A stretch of DNA of 64,000 nt, taken from the NCBI GenBank assembly GCA_942159475.1, contig OW804096.1, positions 107,110,194 to 107,174,193 of the forward strand. The letters are read 5' to 3'. Each line of letters begins with the position of its first letter. Position 1 is the stretch's first letter. Below the pieces are notes generated by a model. It worked only from the letters and a program-made list of their open reading frames with translations, had not been told where the DNA came from and searched no databases. The position numbers were made by a program, and so were the translations under genes. This DNA comes from Sthenelais limicola (lineage: Eukaryota > Annelida > Polychaeta > Phyllodocida > Sigalionidae). Below, piece by piece: positions 11,461-22,309 of this stretch.

Positions 11461-11699
11461 CACAATTTTTTTATTTTTTTTTACAAATCTTTATTGAAAC
11501 CTATCCTGCCATCTTGGCTTCTACAATGCTAAAGGACATTTTAAAAGTTAACTTGTTGTTCCTCGCTAGGGATGTACGAGATGAAATATCCGAGTAAACC
11601 ACCAGGTGGCGTTACCATATGTAAGGCCCAGCCTTTGTATTTCTTACCATATACTATCCAGCTTTCGACACACATATACAGTGTTAATCTTTATTTTTA

Positions 11700-13150
11700 T
11701 TATACTAACTCAATATTTTCGGTTATGTCCGCCTCCAGATATCTCCAGAGCTTGTTCTCCTCCTTGCTAACTTTTCTAAATTTATGCGAACTTATTACAC
11801 CTCTACACCTTATTCTTAACTGATACAGTGCATTTTTGGCATTTACATTACCATCGTCAAACAATTTCTGCCTGTGAATAAAGGCTTTAATTTGGAGGAA
11901 TATCCAGTTTATGATTTTTGAATTGAGATTAGTTATTTCAATTCCTAATAATATATTCCGCAAATCCATCACAAAAACACCTCTTCTCTTGCGTATTATT
12001 GGTTCACCATTTGTATTTACATTCAGGTGTCCCGAATCATAAATCATGCGATAAACAATCTTCCACAGGCTAGTAGTTGCTTTACATGTTACAAAAAAGT
12101 GGGCCAGATCATCTTCATCAGAGCAAAAGCTGCATTTCCTATTCTTTTTAATGGTTATATCGCATAAATATTTATTACATGTTATGATCTTATGCAGTAT
12201 CTTATACTGGAAGGCCTGTATCCTAGTTTCAGTTGACACCTCGTAGGGTAGTTTAAAAATTTTCTTCCAATCTAAACTCTGAAACTGCTGGTCATTTAAC
12301 CTTAAGATCTCCTGCCAGCTGTTTAGCTTCTTCCTTTTAACATTCCTTTTCAAGACTAAGTTATTATACAGTATCTTTGAAAAACATGTTACAATATCGA
12401 TTTGAGTACCAGCAATTTCAATATTCACCGTACCCCTTTGGGGTTTATCTCCCTGATGCCTTAAGGCATTCAACCACTTCACAGGAATCGCATCTTTTAA
12501 AATTTTCCAATGGGCCCTTGAAGGGTAACCCATGATCCTCGATCCTGAATAGGCCATGTGAGTGGCTCCACCCTGACAAAGAGAGTGGGATGAAAATTTT
12601 CCTATAATACCAGCCTTCTTTAAAAAGTCATTAAGTCTAGCAGAGAAGGCTTGGTAAGTTAAACTTGAATCAGAAACAGTAAATAGTGGAGATTTTCTAC
12701 CAATATGATAACAAGCAAACATGTATTTTAGCCAATAAACAGGGCAAATGACATTTTCTGGGAGACTATGTGCTGGTACATATCTTGGTGAATCCTTCTT
12801 TGACGATGTCTTTGAAGATCGTACACATACAACCATGCCCCAATTGTGGAACACAATGTCATCTCGCATCAATGTATGGGGTGATTTTGTCACATGAGAA
12901 ACTCGTAATAAGGTCCTGAATAACAGCAGGATAGCAGTAAACATCGTCAGTTCAAGTCTATCCCTAAAATCTATAGTTTTAGCTATTTTCCTGAGATGAG
13001 TAGGCAATATGGGCGATTTTGAGTCAGTTGTAGAGTCAGAAGAATTTTTCAACCCATTAATAATTAGAGGTAAGTGGGAATATCGCTGTATATCGTTGAA
13101 CCCGATAGGTTGGTTGTGGGATGATAGTAGATAGGAAATAAACCCTTATA
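11700..13150 (-). pseudogene. DIRS-type tyrosine recombinase fragment fused to LINE ORF2 tail
   Basis: One open frame of 450 codons (13052-11700) holds two unrelated parts. The N-terminal 175 residues or so are the catalytic domain of a DIRS/Ngaro tyrosine recombinase: LLFRTLLRVSHV with the first catalytic Arg, VRSSKTSSKK with the Lys, SPLFTVSDSSLTYQAFSARL, and HSLCQGGATHMAY. The last normally reads HSxRxGGA, so the second catalytic Arg is Cys here. The final His/Trp and the nucleophilic Tyr are missing. From about SRAHWKILK onward the frame is a LINE ORF2 tail with WKKIFKLPYEVSTETRIQAF, FQYKILHKIITCN, the zinc-like CSFCSDEDDLAHFFVTC and INWIFLQIKAFIHRQKLF. Upstream the recombinase frame stays readable without a stop to about 13150 (QPIGFNDIQRYSHLPLIING). 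The likely history is a 5'-truncated LINE inserted in frame into a dead recombinase gene. No activity is expected. Confidence 0.8.
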
Positions 13151-13181
13151 ATTATGTTGGATTTGGTTTATTCTATCACTA

Positions 13182-13210
13182 CCTTTCGGGCTAAGTTGCC
13201 CCTCTTCAGG
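13182..13210 (-). ncRNA. Hammerhead-ribozyme-like core motif
   Basis: The minus strand reads CTGAAGA, then a GGGC/GCCC stem, then GAAA. This is the conserved core layout of a hammerhead ribozyme (CUGANGA, stem II, GAA). Penelope-like retroelements are known to carry such motifs. The same core occurs at 22280-22309, and both copies have CGATATACAGC followed by ATATTC about 100 bases away on the same side. I could not place the cleavage site or stem I, so ribozyme function is an inference. Confidence 0.35.
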
Positions 13211-13321
13211 TCGTTAATTAGTAATTAATTTAATACGGTTGTCGTCCGTTGGCTGTGTTGGGTAAGTCAGGGTGCAGAAACATACTTTCAATGGATTTTA
13301 TTCTTCCACTTCTGGCCGAGT

Positions 13322-13800
13322 AGAAGTAGTAGTATTAGTGCGCTCTGTGTAGCAGGTACGATGCCGCAAACTGCTCCGTGCCCTTTGACCCTACCCCAGT
13401 TCTGGTGCACTGACCTAGTGCATGTGTACTGGTATGTTTACTAGTGAACCCTAAACATGTGTGCCCTAATGACCTGTGAACCCTAATCATGAGTGCCCTA
13501 GTTAGCTGTGCCCCTAAACAATATTGACCTAGTGCAAGTGACCTTGGCTAGTTAGGTGTGAACCCTAAACAAGAGTACCCGAGTTACCTGTGAACCCTAA
13601 AGCTGTTTAGGGTTCACTAGTAAACATACCAGTACACCTGCAACTGGGTCAGGTCAGAGAGCCTTATCACTAGGTCAAGGACCCTTCAGACCCCTTATCT
13701 CGAGGTCAAGGGCCCTTCAGCCCTTCCCTAGGGTCAAAGGGCATGGAGCAGTTTGTGGCATCGTACCTGCTAGACAGAGCGCACTACTACTACTACTAGT
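13322..13800. mobile_element. Fold-back (long inverted repeat) element
   Basis: Outer arms 13322-13392 and 13729-13799 are about 70-bp inverted copies with roughly six differences. Both include GCAGGTACGATGCC or its inverse and CCCTTTGACCCT. Inner arms 13425-13457 and 13604-13636 are a perfect 33-bp inverted repeat, including TTTACTAGTGAACCCTAAAC. The centre holds degenerate tandem units of about 30 bp with GTGAACCCTAA and GAGTGCCCTAG words. Nothing codes for protein. It ends immediately before the DIRS remnant. Confidence 0.85.
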
Positions 13801-14073
13801 AGAGATGTAATAGAAAAACGCTGTAACCACCGATTTTTAATGCTCCCAACGAAAGTTTATAGGTTGACAACTGTGCAGAGCAAAAATTAATACCTGATGG
13901 CCAATTTTTCACTGTGGTGAGAATCGGAGGTATGAGATTCTCGTTCATTATCGGCTGCAGACTGGCCCCCTGTCGTCACTGGACATGCGACGTAGACAGC
14001 GTCTCTTCACTCCGGACTTTTCAGCAGCTCTCATAAGCTGCAGCAGAAGGTTTTCTGCCTCTTCACTACGTGT

Positions 14074-15277
14074 TTGGCCCTTTCTTCTTGCAAAAAACAC
14101 TCTCCTCTAACTGGGACCATGTCAGAGAACGAACAGGACATCCTAGAAGAGCCCGGAGTAGAGACAAGATCGACAAAGGAGCTGGGGAAGAGAAAGCCAA
14201 AGCTTCCCATCAGATTTCGCGATGACAAAGATGACGGCCAGCCAGACAACGTACAGCCTGTCAAGTCAGAAGGCGAGGAGGATATCTTCCTCACCCCAGC
14301 TGCTGAGAAGAAGCCTCCAGGTCGCCCACCGAAACAACCTCTTCCGATTACATTGGGAGAAGTCAAAGACCTTATGAAGGAAGCTTTGGCTGAGTTTAGG
14401 AAAACTCTGCCCCCGCCAGTGGTACATCATCATGAGGCCCCTCGCGAGTCAGCAGGCGCAAAAGTTCCCGGTAACCGGTAACCAAGCACGCCAACCGTCA
14501 CAGCCCGCCGCCTCAGCCGGAGCTCCCGGACTGGCTGGCTTCCGCGATGTTGGCCCAAGGCAAATCCCAGTCATTCAACCCATCTATACTGCCGACCAAG
14601 GGTCATTGCCTCTGCCATAGGACTTAACAACGCCATTCAGGGATACTGAACTCATGTTTGATGCTCTAGATCGGCAATACCCGTCTCTCGGAAATCCTTG
14701 TGGTATGTACAAGATTGTTACTCCTTTCTCAACTCCTGAAGCCTCGCTCCCCCCTGCTCTGTATAGCCAAGTCAGAAAGCAAAAGAGAGAGCTCACGCTC
14801 CCGGAATACGTATGTGGATTTGCCCGCATGACTGCACGTAATCTGTCTACGACGAGTAAGCAATTTCAAATGCTTAGACATCTTGAACAGTTAGCAGAAG
14901 ATGCTGTTGATAGTCAGTGGTCAGTTGTCAGAGCCTGGAGTCAGGCCTGTCTGGCATACATAAACGACAACCAAGCAACTTGGTCCGACGACGCATTCTT
15001 TAGATCGGAGAGGGCTCGCCTCAGCTGGAAGTCAGCCCGCTCTGTCGCAGTCACAACTGACTGTCCATGTCCGGATTATGATAATGGCCAGTGCGATGAA
15101 GTTGACAATCATACCCAGGGTGCTCTCAAGCTCACCCACTCTTGCGGATTTTGCTTCTACCTCACTAAAGGATCAAAATACCCGCACCAGGCCATAAAGT
15201 GCAACAACAAACGCAACATGCCCAGAGATGGGAAGAAGGATTCCTCATACAAAAAAGGGAATCACTCAGCGGATTAA
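14074..15277 (+). pseudogene. DIRS-like element gag (ORF1), broken
   Basis: Three segments read in order. 14074-14481 is charged and carries an AT-hook-like KKPPGRPPKQ. The frame then shifts (about 14432-14481) into a Pro/Gln-rich stretch that stops at 14618-14620 but continues in the same frame past that stop. 14654-15277 encodes the body: MFDALDRQYPSLGNP, YVCGFARMTARNLS, a helical WSVVRAWSQACLAYI segment, and a zinc-binding C-x2-C-x10-H-x4-C module (CGFCFYLTKGSKYPHQAIKC). That order, and the zinc knuckle with KYPH, match ORF1 of DIRS retrotransposons. One frameshift and one in-frame stop make it a relic. It lies just upstream of DIRS reverse transcriptase sequence on the same strand, which supports the call. 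Confidence 0.7.
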
Positions 15278-16619
15278 AAAAACTAGCTACGCAGGACTTG
15301 GTGAGTGTTCATTCTCAAAATTTGATTCACTTGCCCCATAGCTCGCATATGTTGCCATCTATTACCCACATCCATTCACCAGTTTTACATAGTTGTGCCT
15401 CAGCTGAATCAAGTGCATCTGTTCTCCCCTCTCGCGATCTCGTGAGCGGCGAGACTTCTGCTGTGGCTAACCAAAATGGCTGCGCATCACAACAAACCAT
15501 CGGAGCTGTGTGTAGTGTTACTCATCTCACTCCCATTGTGAATAGGCCCAATACAGACACTAAATATGTGGATAATCAGCTCAATCAATCTGTGAACGGT
15601 GATATATCTTCATGTGAGCCTAACCCAACAGCATTTAAGCCAAACTTGTGTGTTTTTTCTCATGATTCTGACTCTGCTGCTCGCCGTGACACTGTCACCA
15701 CAAGGGATGCGTGTTCACATTACGTTAAGCCTCTCGATTAGCCAAAATCTGTTACTCAAACCTTAGAGGAGTTCAAAAGCTCCCCCTCAGAGATGGCTAA
15801 CCATGTTTTTAAAATTTTTCCTGTCACCCAGCAACATCTGGAGACAGCGTGTGCTCAGACGGTTCATTTTAATATCAAAGGAACAGAATCGTCAGACTTG
15901 TGTGTGTTTTCAAAGTGCTCAGGACAGATATCTCGAGGGAGATGTCCCACTACTGATAGTTTTGCTTTTGCTCATAATGGACCAATCCTCGGCTCATATT
16001 TATGAAAAGGTGCTCGCATCAGGACTCCCTAATTAGTGCTCTGCCAGGATTGAATTGCCATCTAGGTTAATACGGAATAAATGGACACAAGAATCTACAG
16101 GCCACTCAGCTGATCAAATGATAATCAACGGCCTCTACTTCGGGTTCCCTATACAATATATGGGCCCCCCCCCCCCATCTTCTCAGCTGAGACACCATCA
16201 AATCACCACTCAGCCACTCGCTTCCCTGTGCGTCCAGGGCTATGTTAACTTCGAAGTATCATGTGGGGCCCTAGCAGGCCCATATAAGACTCCCCCATTT
16301 ACCCCTTGGTTCAATACAAGCCCCCTCATGACTCGCCCTAAGCAGGAGGAGGGAAAACGCCACATCATCGTTGACTTATCCTTCCCCGACGGGGGTGGGG
16401 GGGGTGGGGGGTGGGGTAAACAAGTGCATTAAAAAGAACTTCTTCAACGGTGCAGCAGTCTTCCACCACCTCCCAACACTCCAAGATGTGGTTGATATCA
16501 TCCATGAGTTCGGCCCAGCCTCTGGGCTCGCAGTAATAGACCTGAAGCGGGCCTACAGGCAGTTTGCAGTATGCCCCTTAGACTGGCCTCTGTTGGGCAT
16601 ATCTTCAGGCAATGCCCGG
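15278..16619 (+). pseudogene. DIRS-like element linker and truncated reverse transcriptase
   Basis: After a poorly conserved linker (about 15300-16050, several stops), 16055-16432 reads as the start of a DIRS/Ngaro reverse transcriptase: GHSADQMIINGLYFGFPIQY, then SPLMTRPKQEEGKRHIIVDL. The G-rich tract at about 16391-16420 then shifts the frame. The next frame continues with VNKCI, LPTLQDVVDIIHEFGPASG and the RT motif A segment VIDLKRAYRQFAVCPLDWPL, which holds the first catalytic Asp. The sequence stops at 16619, where the unrelated unit starting TAATATATCTGA begins, so the YxDD box, RNase H and recombinase are missing. It is inactive. A recombinase of the same class lies on the opposite strand at 11.7-13.1 kb, but the two cannot belong to one intact copy. 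Confidence 0.75.
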
Positions 16620-18711
16620 TAATATATCTGAATTTGCCATTAAATTAGAACATTAGTTTTTGTACAGGAGGTTATCAAAAATTGGTGTAGAAAATTTGGT
16701 GAAAAAACGTCGCACACCCCTATATTTCTTAGTAAAGATCATTTCTCTTATTTAATTTGTATATCATCAATTATTTCTATCACCATTCTCTAACTAAATG
16801 TTTTCCTGATGTAATAGCCAAGAAAGGTTTTTCTTTCTTGTATAAAAACTTTTCAAATCGGAGGGACAACAAAAAGAGTCAGAAACTGGATTCCCATATC
16901 AATCAGATGAAGCATCCTATCATTGACTGTATTTTTATTTTTTATTCTCAAATCGTTCTACTTTTTCTTTTATGATATAATCAAATATCAGTTTTTACCC
17001 CTGAGTATGAATAGTTAGCAACATTTTTGGTAAAATATTCACATTTGAGGCTTCAAGTTTAGGCGACGTTTTTTTCTGAGTGAAAAAACGTCGCCCAATC
17101 TATGTCAAATTTAGTCAATTATATACAGCTTGATTGTTATTTTTGATGTTTTTAATACATAACTCACACCATTTAACACCACTTTATCATTATTTATTGA
17201 AAATTCGTCATTCATGACAATATCCACTCAAGGATGGGGACGTTTTCCTGCAGTAGAGTAATATATGATGTGTTTCGGGAAAATGAGTCACAAGTCAGAA
17301 AGGGATCTTATTAAAAATGATTAAATCATCGGATTTCTTTGTTGGAATATTCTCATTTTTAGGGTGCCTTGCGTTAATGATCATAGCAATATCTGTACCA
17401 AATTTCAGGACAGTGTATTGAATATATTCCTGATGTATCCTTGCATTCTTGTCAAAAAATGGTGACAAGAATATCTTGTGTCCACCGATGTCCGTACCTC
17501 TTCCATGCAATGTATTATAATCACTCATCTGCATAAGACATATTGATCAATCTTTTTTATTTTGTTATAGGAAGCTATCTAAGGACCTGTTCTTTAAAAC
17601 TGAGCAGAAATCAAACATTAAAATCAAATTATTTCTTTAGTACAATGACTCAAATATGGGCGACGTTTTTACGCTGACAAGTCATATACTGAGAGAAAAT
17701 TGTAAAAACGTCGCCCAATCTAAAGTCTAAATAGGCTATCTCAGTTATTGAAATCTTGACAGTTACTGGTGATGATTTTCCACAAATTTTAAGATTATAT
17801 AATTGTAAATAAGTGGAAAATGATTTAATTTGGCCAATATTTAGCTCATTTTTTCATGTAACAACATCCCCATAATTATTAGGATCAGAGTCACCTAAGG
17901 TCTGACAATCTTCCAATGGTGGTGTACATGTGGCTTAAAGGAGCATAAATTGTGCCAATATATTCAACCTTAATATATCATTTTGTTCCGTTTTCATCCC
18001 CCATTCTATGGCACACATTTAATTTATGTATATCAATTCATTTAGATTTTTTTTTCAATATAACTATGAGTTTGGTACTGATTAATTGGGTATATTCCTT
18101 GGTTTGATAGTATGTAGGTACTTAAAATAATAGCCTATACATCATAGATACCCAAAAGTATAAATTTTAATGATGCTTATGTCAAGATGGATTTATCTAG
18201 TCAATTCATGTGTCTCTAAGATCAGAATCGTCAAAGTTATTGCCCAATAACTGGAAAAAACGGGAGGTTGCACTACTTTCGTGAGAATGGGTCATATATA
18301 TGGCCCATTCTCACGAAAATGGTGCAGCCCATTCTAGAAGAGTCAAAATTATATTTTGCTTGATCGATCTGCGGGTTAGTAGGTTTCAAGGTAATATACA
18401 AGTGGTAATATATCTGAGTTTGCCAATAAATTGGACCATTATTCTTTGTACAGGAGGTTATCTAAGATTGGCATAGAAAAGTTGGTGAAAAAACGTCGCA
18501 CACCCCTATATGCTTAGTAATGAACATTTCTCTAATTCAATTTGTATATCAACAATTATTTCTATCACCATTCTCTAACTAAATGTTTTTTTGATGTAAT
18601 AGCCAAGAAACGTTTTTCTTTCTTGTATAAAATCTTTTAAAATCGTGGCAACCAAAAATGTCAGAAACTGGATTCCCATATTAATCAGATGGAAACATCC
18701 TATCATTGACT
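16620..18711. repeat. Non-coding 1.79-kb tandem unit: copy 1 and start of copy 2
   Basis: A unit beginning TAATATATCTGA starts at 16620 and again at 18406, so the period is 1,786 bp. The first 305 bp of copy 2 (18406-18711) precede a 4.7-kb insertion. The rest resumes at 23417. No real coding frame is present. The unit is studded with GGCGACGTTTTT or its inverse, often as paired arms: 17062 with 17083, and 17659 with 17703. A GTCGCAC variant occurs at 16703 and 18489. The left edge truncates the DIRS reverse transcriptase, so the unit is probably a mobile element or satellite-like array. Confidence 0.85.
18269..18326. repeat. 58-bp near-perfect palindrome
   Basis: Arms TTTCGTGAGAATGGG and its inverse surround a CATATATATGG centre, and TGCA ends both sides. 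In the second copy of the host unit only the left half remains, at about 25584-25610, because another element is inserted at ATATAT there. Confidence 0.85.
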
Positions 18712-20804
18712 TAGTTGGTGGGCTTAGTGCTCAAAACAGGCCATTTACTTCAAGTCATGATGCAAAGTTCCCCTTTGGTATGGTAGCACCTTAGGGCAAT
18801 AGAAAAAGATTTATCCTAAGACACACGTGATATCACCCCCCGTTTTTGAAAAAATGACGTTTTTACAAAATGGCCGCCAAAAATTCAACCAACATCCTAA
18901 CTTCACTTCTATTTGACATAGAAAGACAAAGTTGGTGTCTAAACATAGGTTTTCAGGGTCAGGGAATCTGATAGAAAGGGTTTAAAGTCTGACAGAACAA
19001 TATTTATCCTCTTATAAAGAATATTTGAGATAAAAGAAAAGAAAAATTAAATAAAAAAGTTTTTTTTACTAGTTTATCAAACAAACTCTTTCCTTGTAGG
19101 GCAAATGCACTCTTCATTGATTATTATTAACTGCTTGTTGCATCCAATAGTGGCAATCTGTACAACATTTTTTACATACTTTTTCTCTTTTTGAGCAGAT
19201 ACTAAGCATATCAAAAGTACATTACTAAGACACCTTTTCCTATTACCGACCAGAGATTTCTATTTCTGTAGAGACTATTTCTCCATTATTGATATGTTTT
19301 CTCCTATTGCAACAACCAGGAAGCTATAACAAGGGTCTATATTACTATTACCACTCACCATAGCAACTATGGTATCTCCCCTAATACAGCTCACTCCTTT
19401 GAACTACTACCTTGATCGTTCACTCCTTTTCCTCTCTGCTAATGGCAATGGTAAATTTGTTATATAACACACTTGTTCACTCATAGGGAGGTCCTCAGCA
19501 CATATGTACTTACCACTTGTCACTCTACCCCATTCCCACACTCATAGTACATGGGAAGCCTCTCTCTCCTTCTCTGCCTATGCCTCTCTCCCCTATCCCA
19601 CCCCCTCCTCAACCGCCACAGACACCCCTCTTTCTCTGGCTCTCTGCCTCCCTGTCTCTCTTTATGCCTCTCTCTCCCTCTCAGTTGCTCTCCCTCCCAT
19701 ACTTCCCCCTCGGATGTATCTTTATATGTTCCCCAAATATATAATATATATATATTCATTTTGTTAACACCTGATTGTATTGTTTGCTTAGCAACCACAG
19801 TTCGCGTTCCCGGCAACCAGGCACTCTCTCACCTGGCGCCGAACGCTACGGACCAGGAAAATTTTTTCGGATTTCGTTCAGCGACTTCCTACATTTTCTA
19901 CAAGATGGGTTTATGTACTGCTTGCGGCTACAGCCATAAACATGGGGCGACTGCTGATCCAAGTAAAGCTACTTGTAGATATTTTAGAGAGGCATGCAAC
20001 AAAAGTCAGGCGGCTACAGGTAATACAAAGGATTGGAAAGTTTACCTTGATCTGGATTCCTTGTGCTCGTATCAGGAAGAAAGCCTTTCTCCTGATATCT
20101 CTTTGGATATCTCGATATTTGGATAGCTATGTGACAGAAAGAATCCAAGATAGTATCTGTTTGGATATCAAGATATTCAGAGGTGATGTTGATCATGAAT
20201 CCTGGTCAAATACCAGTAATGGTGGCTGATCAGCCACTATTCATGCTATTAAATGGGGATACCCTGATTGTGATCTTAGTAAAGAAGGCCCATGCCTGAT
20301 TTGAAAAGGCCGCTACTTAGGGGTATGGTTGTCCAACATATATATATGACAATATGTAGTTGTCTGCTCACACCAATGAAAGGTGAAACCTGGTTGTCCA
20401 GACGCCCAAATATTGATTTTTGGTTGTCCACATTGCTGACCTGGGTGGTGCAGACCAGGCTACAGAACTTTTCCAACCCTATTGGGGCATCCATTCTTAT
20501 GTGAAAATAGAATGTTGTGATGTCTGCTCAGATTTCTGAGTAGCAGTAGAAGTAGTGGTAGAAGTAACATGGCCATAGCACCCATTCTGGTTACTTTCAT
20601 TCTCCTGCTCCCACTTCTAAAGAAACGGAAGCAAGAGACTGTCATAGTAATGGGGGAGTAGTGAGAGAAGTAGCATAGCCATGGAACTCACCTTTTAGAA
20701 AGGGCTGTGCTTGTCCAAATTCTACGTCCTACTAGTGTTTCTACTATTGGACATTATGCCCAAAAGGTCTTCACTCAACATATTCTTCATGATTTTGAAG
20801 AAAC

Positions 20805-21965
20805 AATAGATTGGACATTGTTTGGGACATCGACACTAAGACAAACTTAATCACAATCTCAGGAGGGTTACTCTTTCAGCAAAAGTGCCTCGCAACTGGA
20901 CAGCTTTCAGGTGGACCTCAAAAATCAGGAATTCTTTGTGGAGCTGGCCAAAAGGTTCAAGCTTTTGCAACTTCAGGTAGAATGTATCAAATGAAATATA
21001 TGGAATCATATTGTTCTGATGGATGTTGTAGTGAATGGATTATAAAGGATTGTTATTCCACTATTTCAGTGTCTATCTTGTTTTAGGCCTAAGTACTTTT
21101 CACCACTGTACTTGGGAAATGCATAAGCTCTCCAGCCAGTTTTGATGTTGATGCAATGGCTTCTTGCACCATGAGAAAGCGGACACCAGGGTGTTTCTAT
21201 ACATTGCTGCAGCCACTGTAGTTGGTCATTGTCAGATTGTTGTTTGAAGCAACAATAGTGATGTTGTTAGGCTAGGCATATTTGCTTTTGTGGCACTTGG
21301 AGAGAAGGTAGTTGCACTCTACATTGCATTTGGGGTTTATTGCAATTTCAGGCAGACAGCTATGTTTGAGCTAGTTTCGGTTATCTCCTCTTTTTATTTG
21401 ATAAGGCTGATGAATAAGGGATTTCTTTTCCTTGTCAGGTACATTCCTCTACATGAAATTGGATCAAGTCCTGGACCATCTAAAGCATGGCAATACTCTC
21501 ATGTTCTCACAGGGTGTGATGACAAATGCTTTCCTTGATAAAGGCAAGGAGGCTGCATGCTCCACATGGCAGTTGCTGTCCTTACCTACTACTGAGATGA
21601 TTGAGACCCATTCACCAGTGTTTCAGAAATTTGTAATGAAGCTATAGTGTATCTGATGACAATACAATACAAGAGCGTAGATGAAGGTTGTCAACACCTT
21701 TTTTCTTAAAGGCAAATATTTTGACTTAATGCCAACAAGTTCTGAGACACAGCAACTACAAATCTCATCAACAGCATATCAGGTATAATATCTTGGGCTA
21801 AATGCATAGAATATAATTCTATTTAGTGATTATTTTATGATATGTACTTGAAACAACTTGTGGTGCATTTCTCTTCAAAGAGGACACATATATGAGGCAA
21901 CATGCTTGTCAGGAACAGAGCTATTGTCTCATCTTCTCTATGGTGTTGGCAACATGATTCAACAG
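20805..21965 (+). pseudogene. Relic of a multicopy FEN1/PIN-like nuclease-fold protein inside the transposon
   Basis: Reading across several frameshifts and a stop, blocks appear in order. RLDIVWDIDTKTNL is at about 20812. KVPRNWTAF and then VDLKNQEFFVELAKRF are at about 20885-20960. HHEKADTRVFLYIAAA is at about 21166. SNNSDVV and ALGEKVVALYIAFG are at about 21255-21340. YIPLHEIGSSPGPSKAW is at about 21441, then SHVLTGCDDKCFP and DKGKEAACSTWQLLS across a frameshift at about 21530. FQKFVMKL is at about 21625, then the PTSSETQQLQISSTAYQ block at about 21730-21782. The order matches an uncharacterised protein family present in many copies in invertebrate genomes, typified by EADTR, DTDVVVL and HALTGCDT motifs. 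The acidic motifs and the GCD box resemble those of FEN1/XPG (PIN-like) nucleases, which is my inference. Here the middle Asp pair has decayed to NNSD, and a stop lies just before it. Confidence 0.65.
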
Positions 21966-22279
21966 ATTCACCTCCAAGAGCTCTCTTTTCCACATGATGA
22001 AATATGTATTCCTCTTTGTGTGGGCAGCAATGTAGCAGTTGCCATGCATTCTTATGTAGGAGATTTATAAATGGAATCTGACAGTCATTTCATAAAAAAA
22101 GTTCCCGATCATTTTCAGTTATTATTCAGCTTCTTCAAACTTATTTTATGAAATAACTTTAGATTCTAGATGGTAGAAGGGGAGAATATTGCTGTATATC
22201 GGTTAGGGCCGGGTCGGAAATGATGAATCGATGTGGATCTCATTAAAAGTTGTTGATTATGATTTTATTAATTACACAA

Positions 22280-22309
22280 GCTTTCGGGCTATAGACGCCC
22301 TTCTTCAGG
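22280..22309 (-). ncRNA. Hammerhead-ribozyme-like core motif, second copy
   Basis: The minus strand reads CTGAAGA, AGGGC...GCCC stem, GAAAGC. It has the same layout and flanking CGATATACAGC motif as 13182-13210. The loop sequence differs while the stem is kept, as expected for a conserved structure. It lies within the 4.7-kb transposon, so it may belong to a further nested insertion. Confidence 0.35.

Noticed and set aside
19504..20126. Long plus-strand frames (87-191 codons) within the 4.7-kb transposon
   Set aside because: They lie on a pyrimidine-rich tract and show only Ser/Leu/Pro repetition. The part with CTACGYSHKHG has no recognisable family match.
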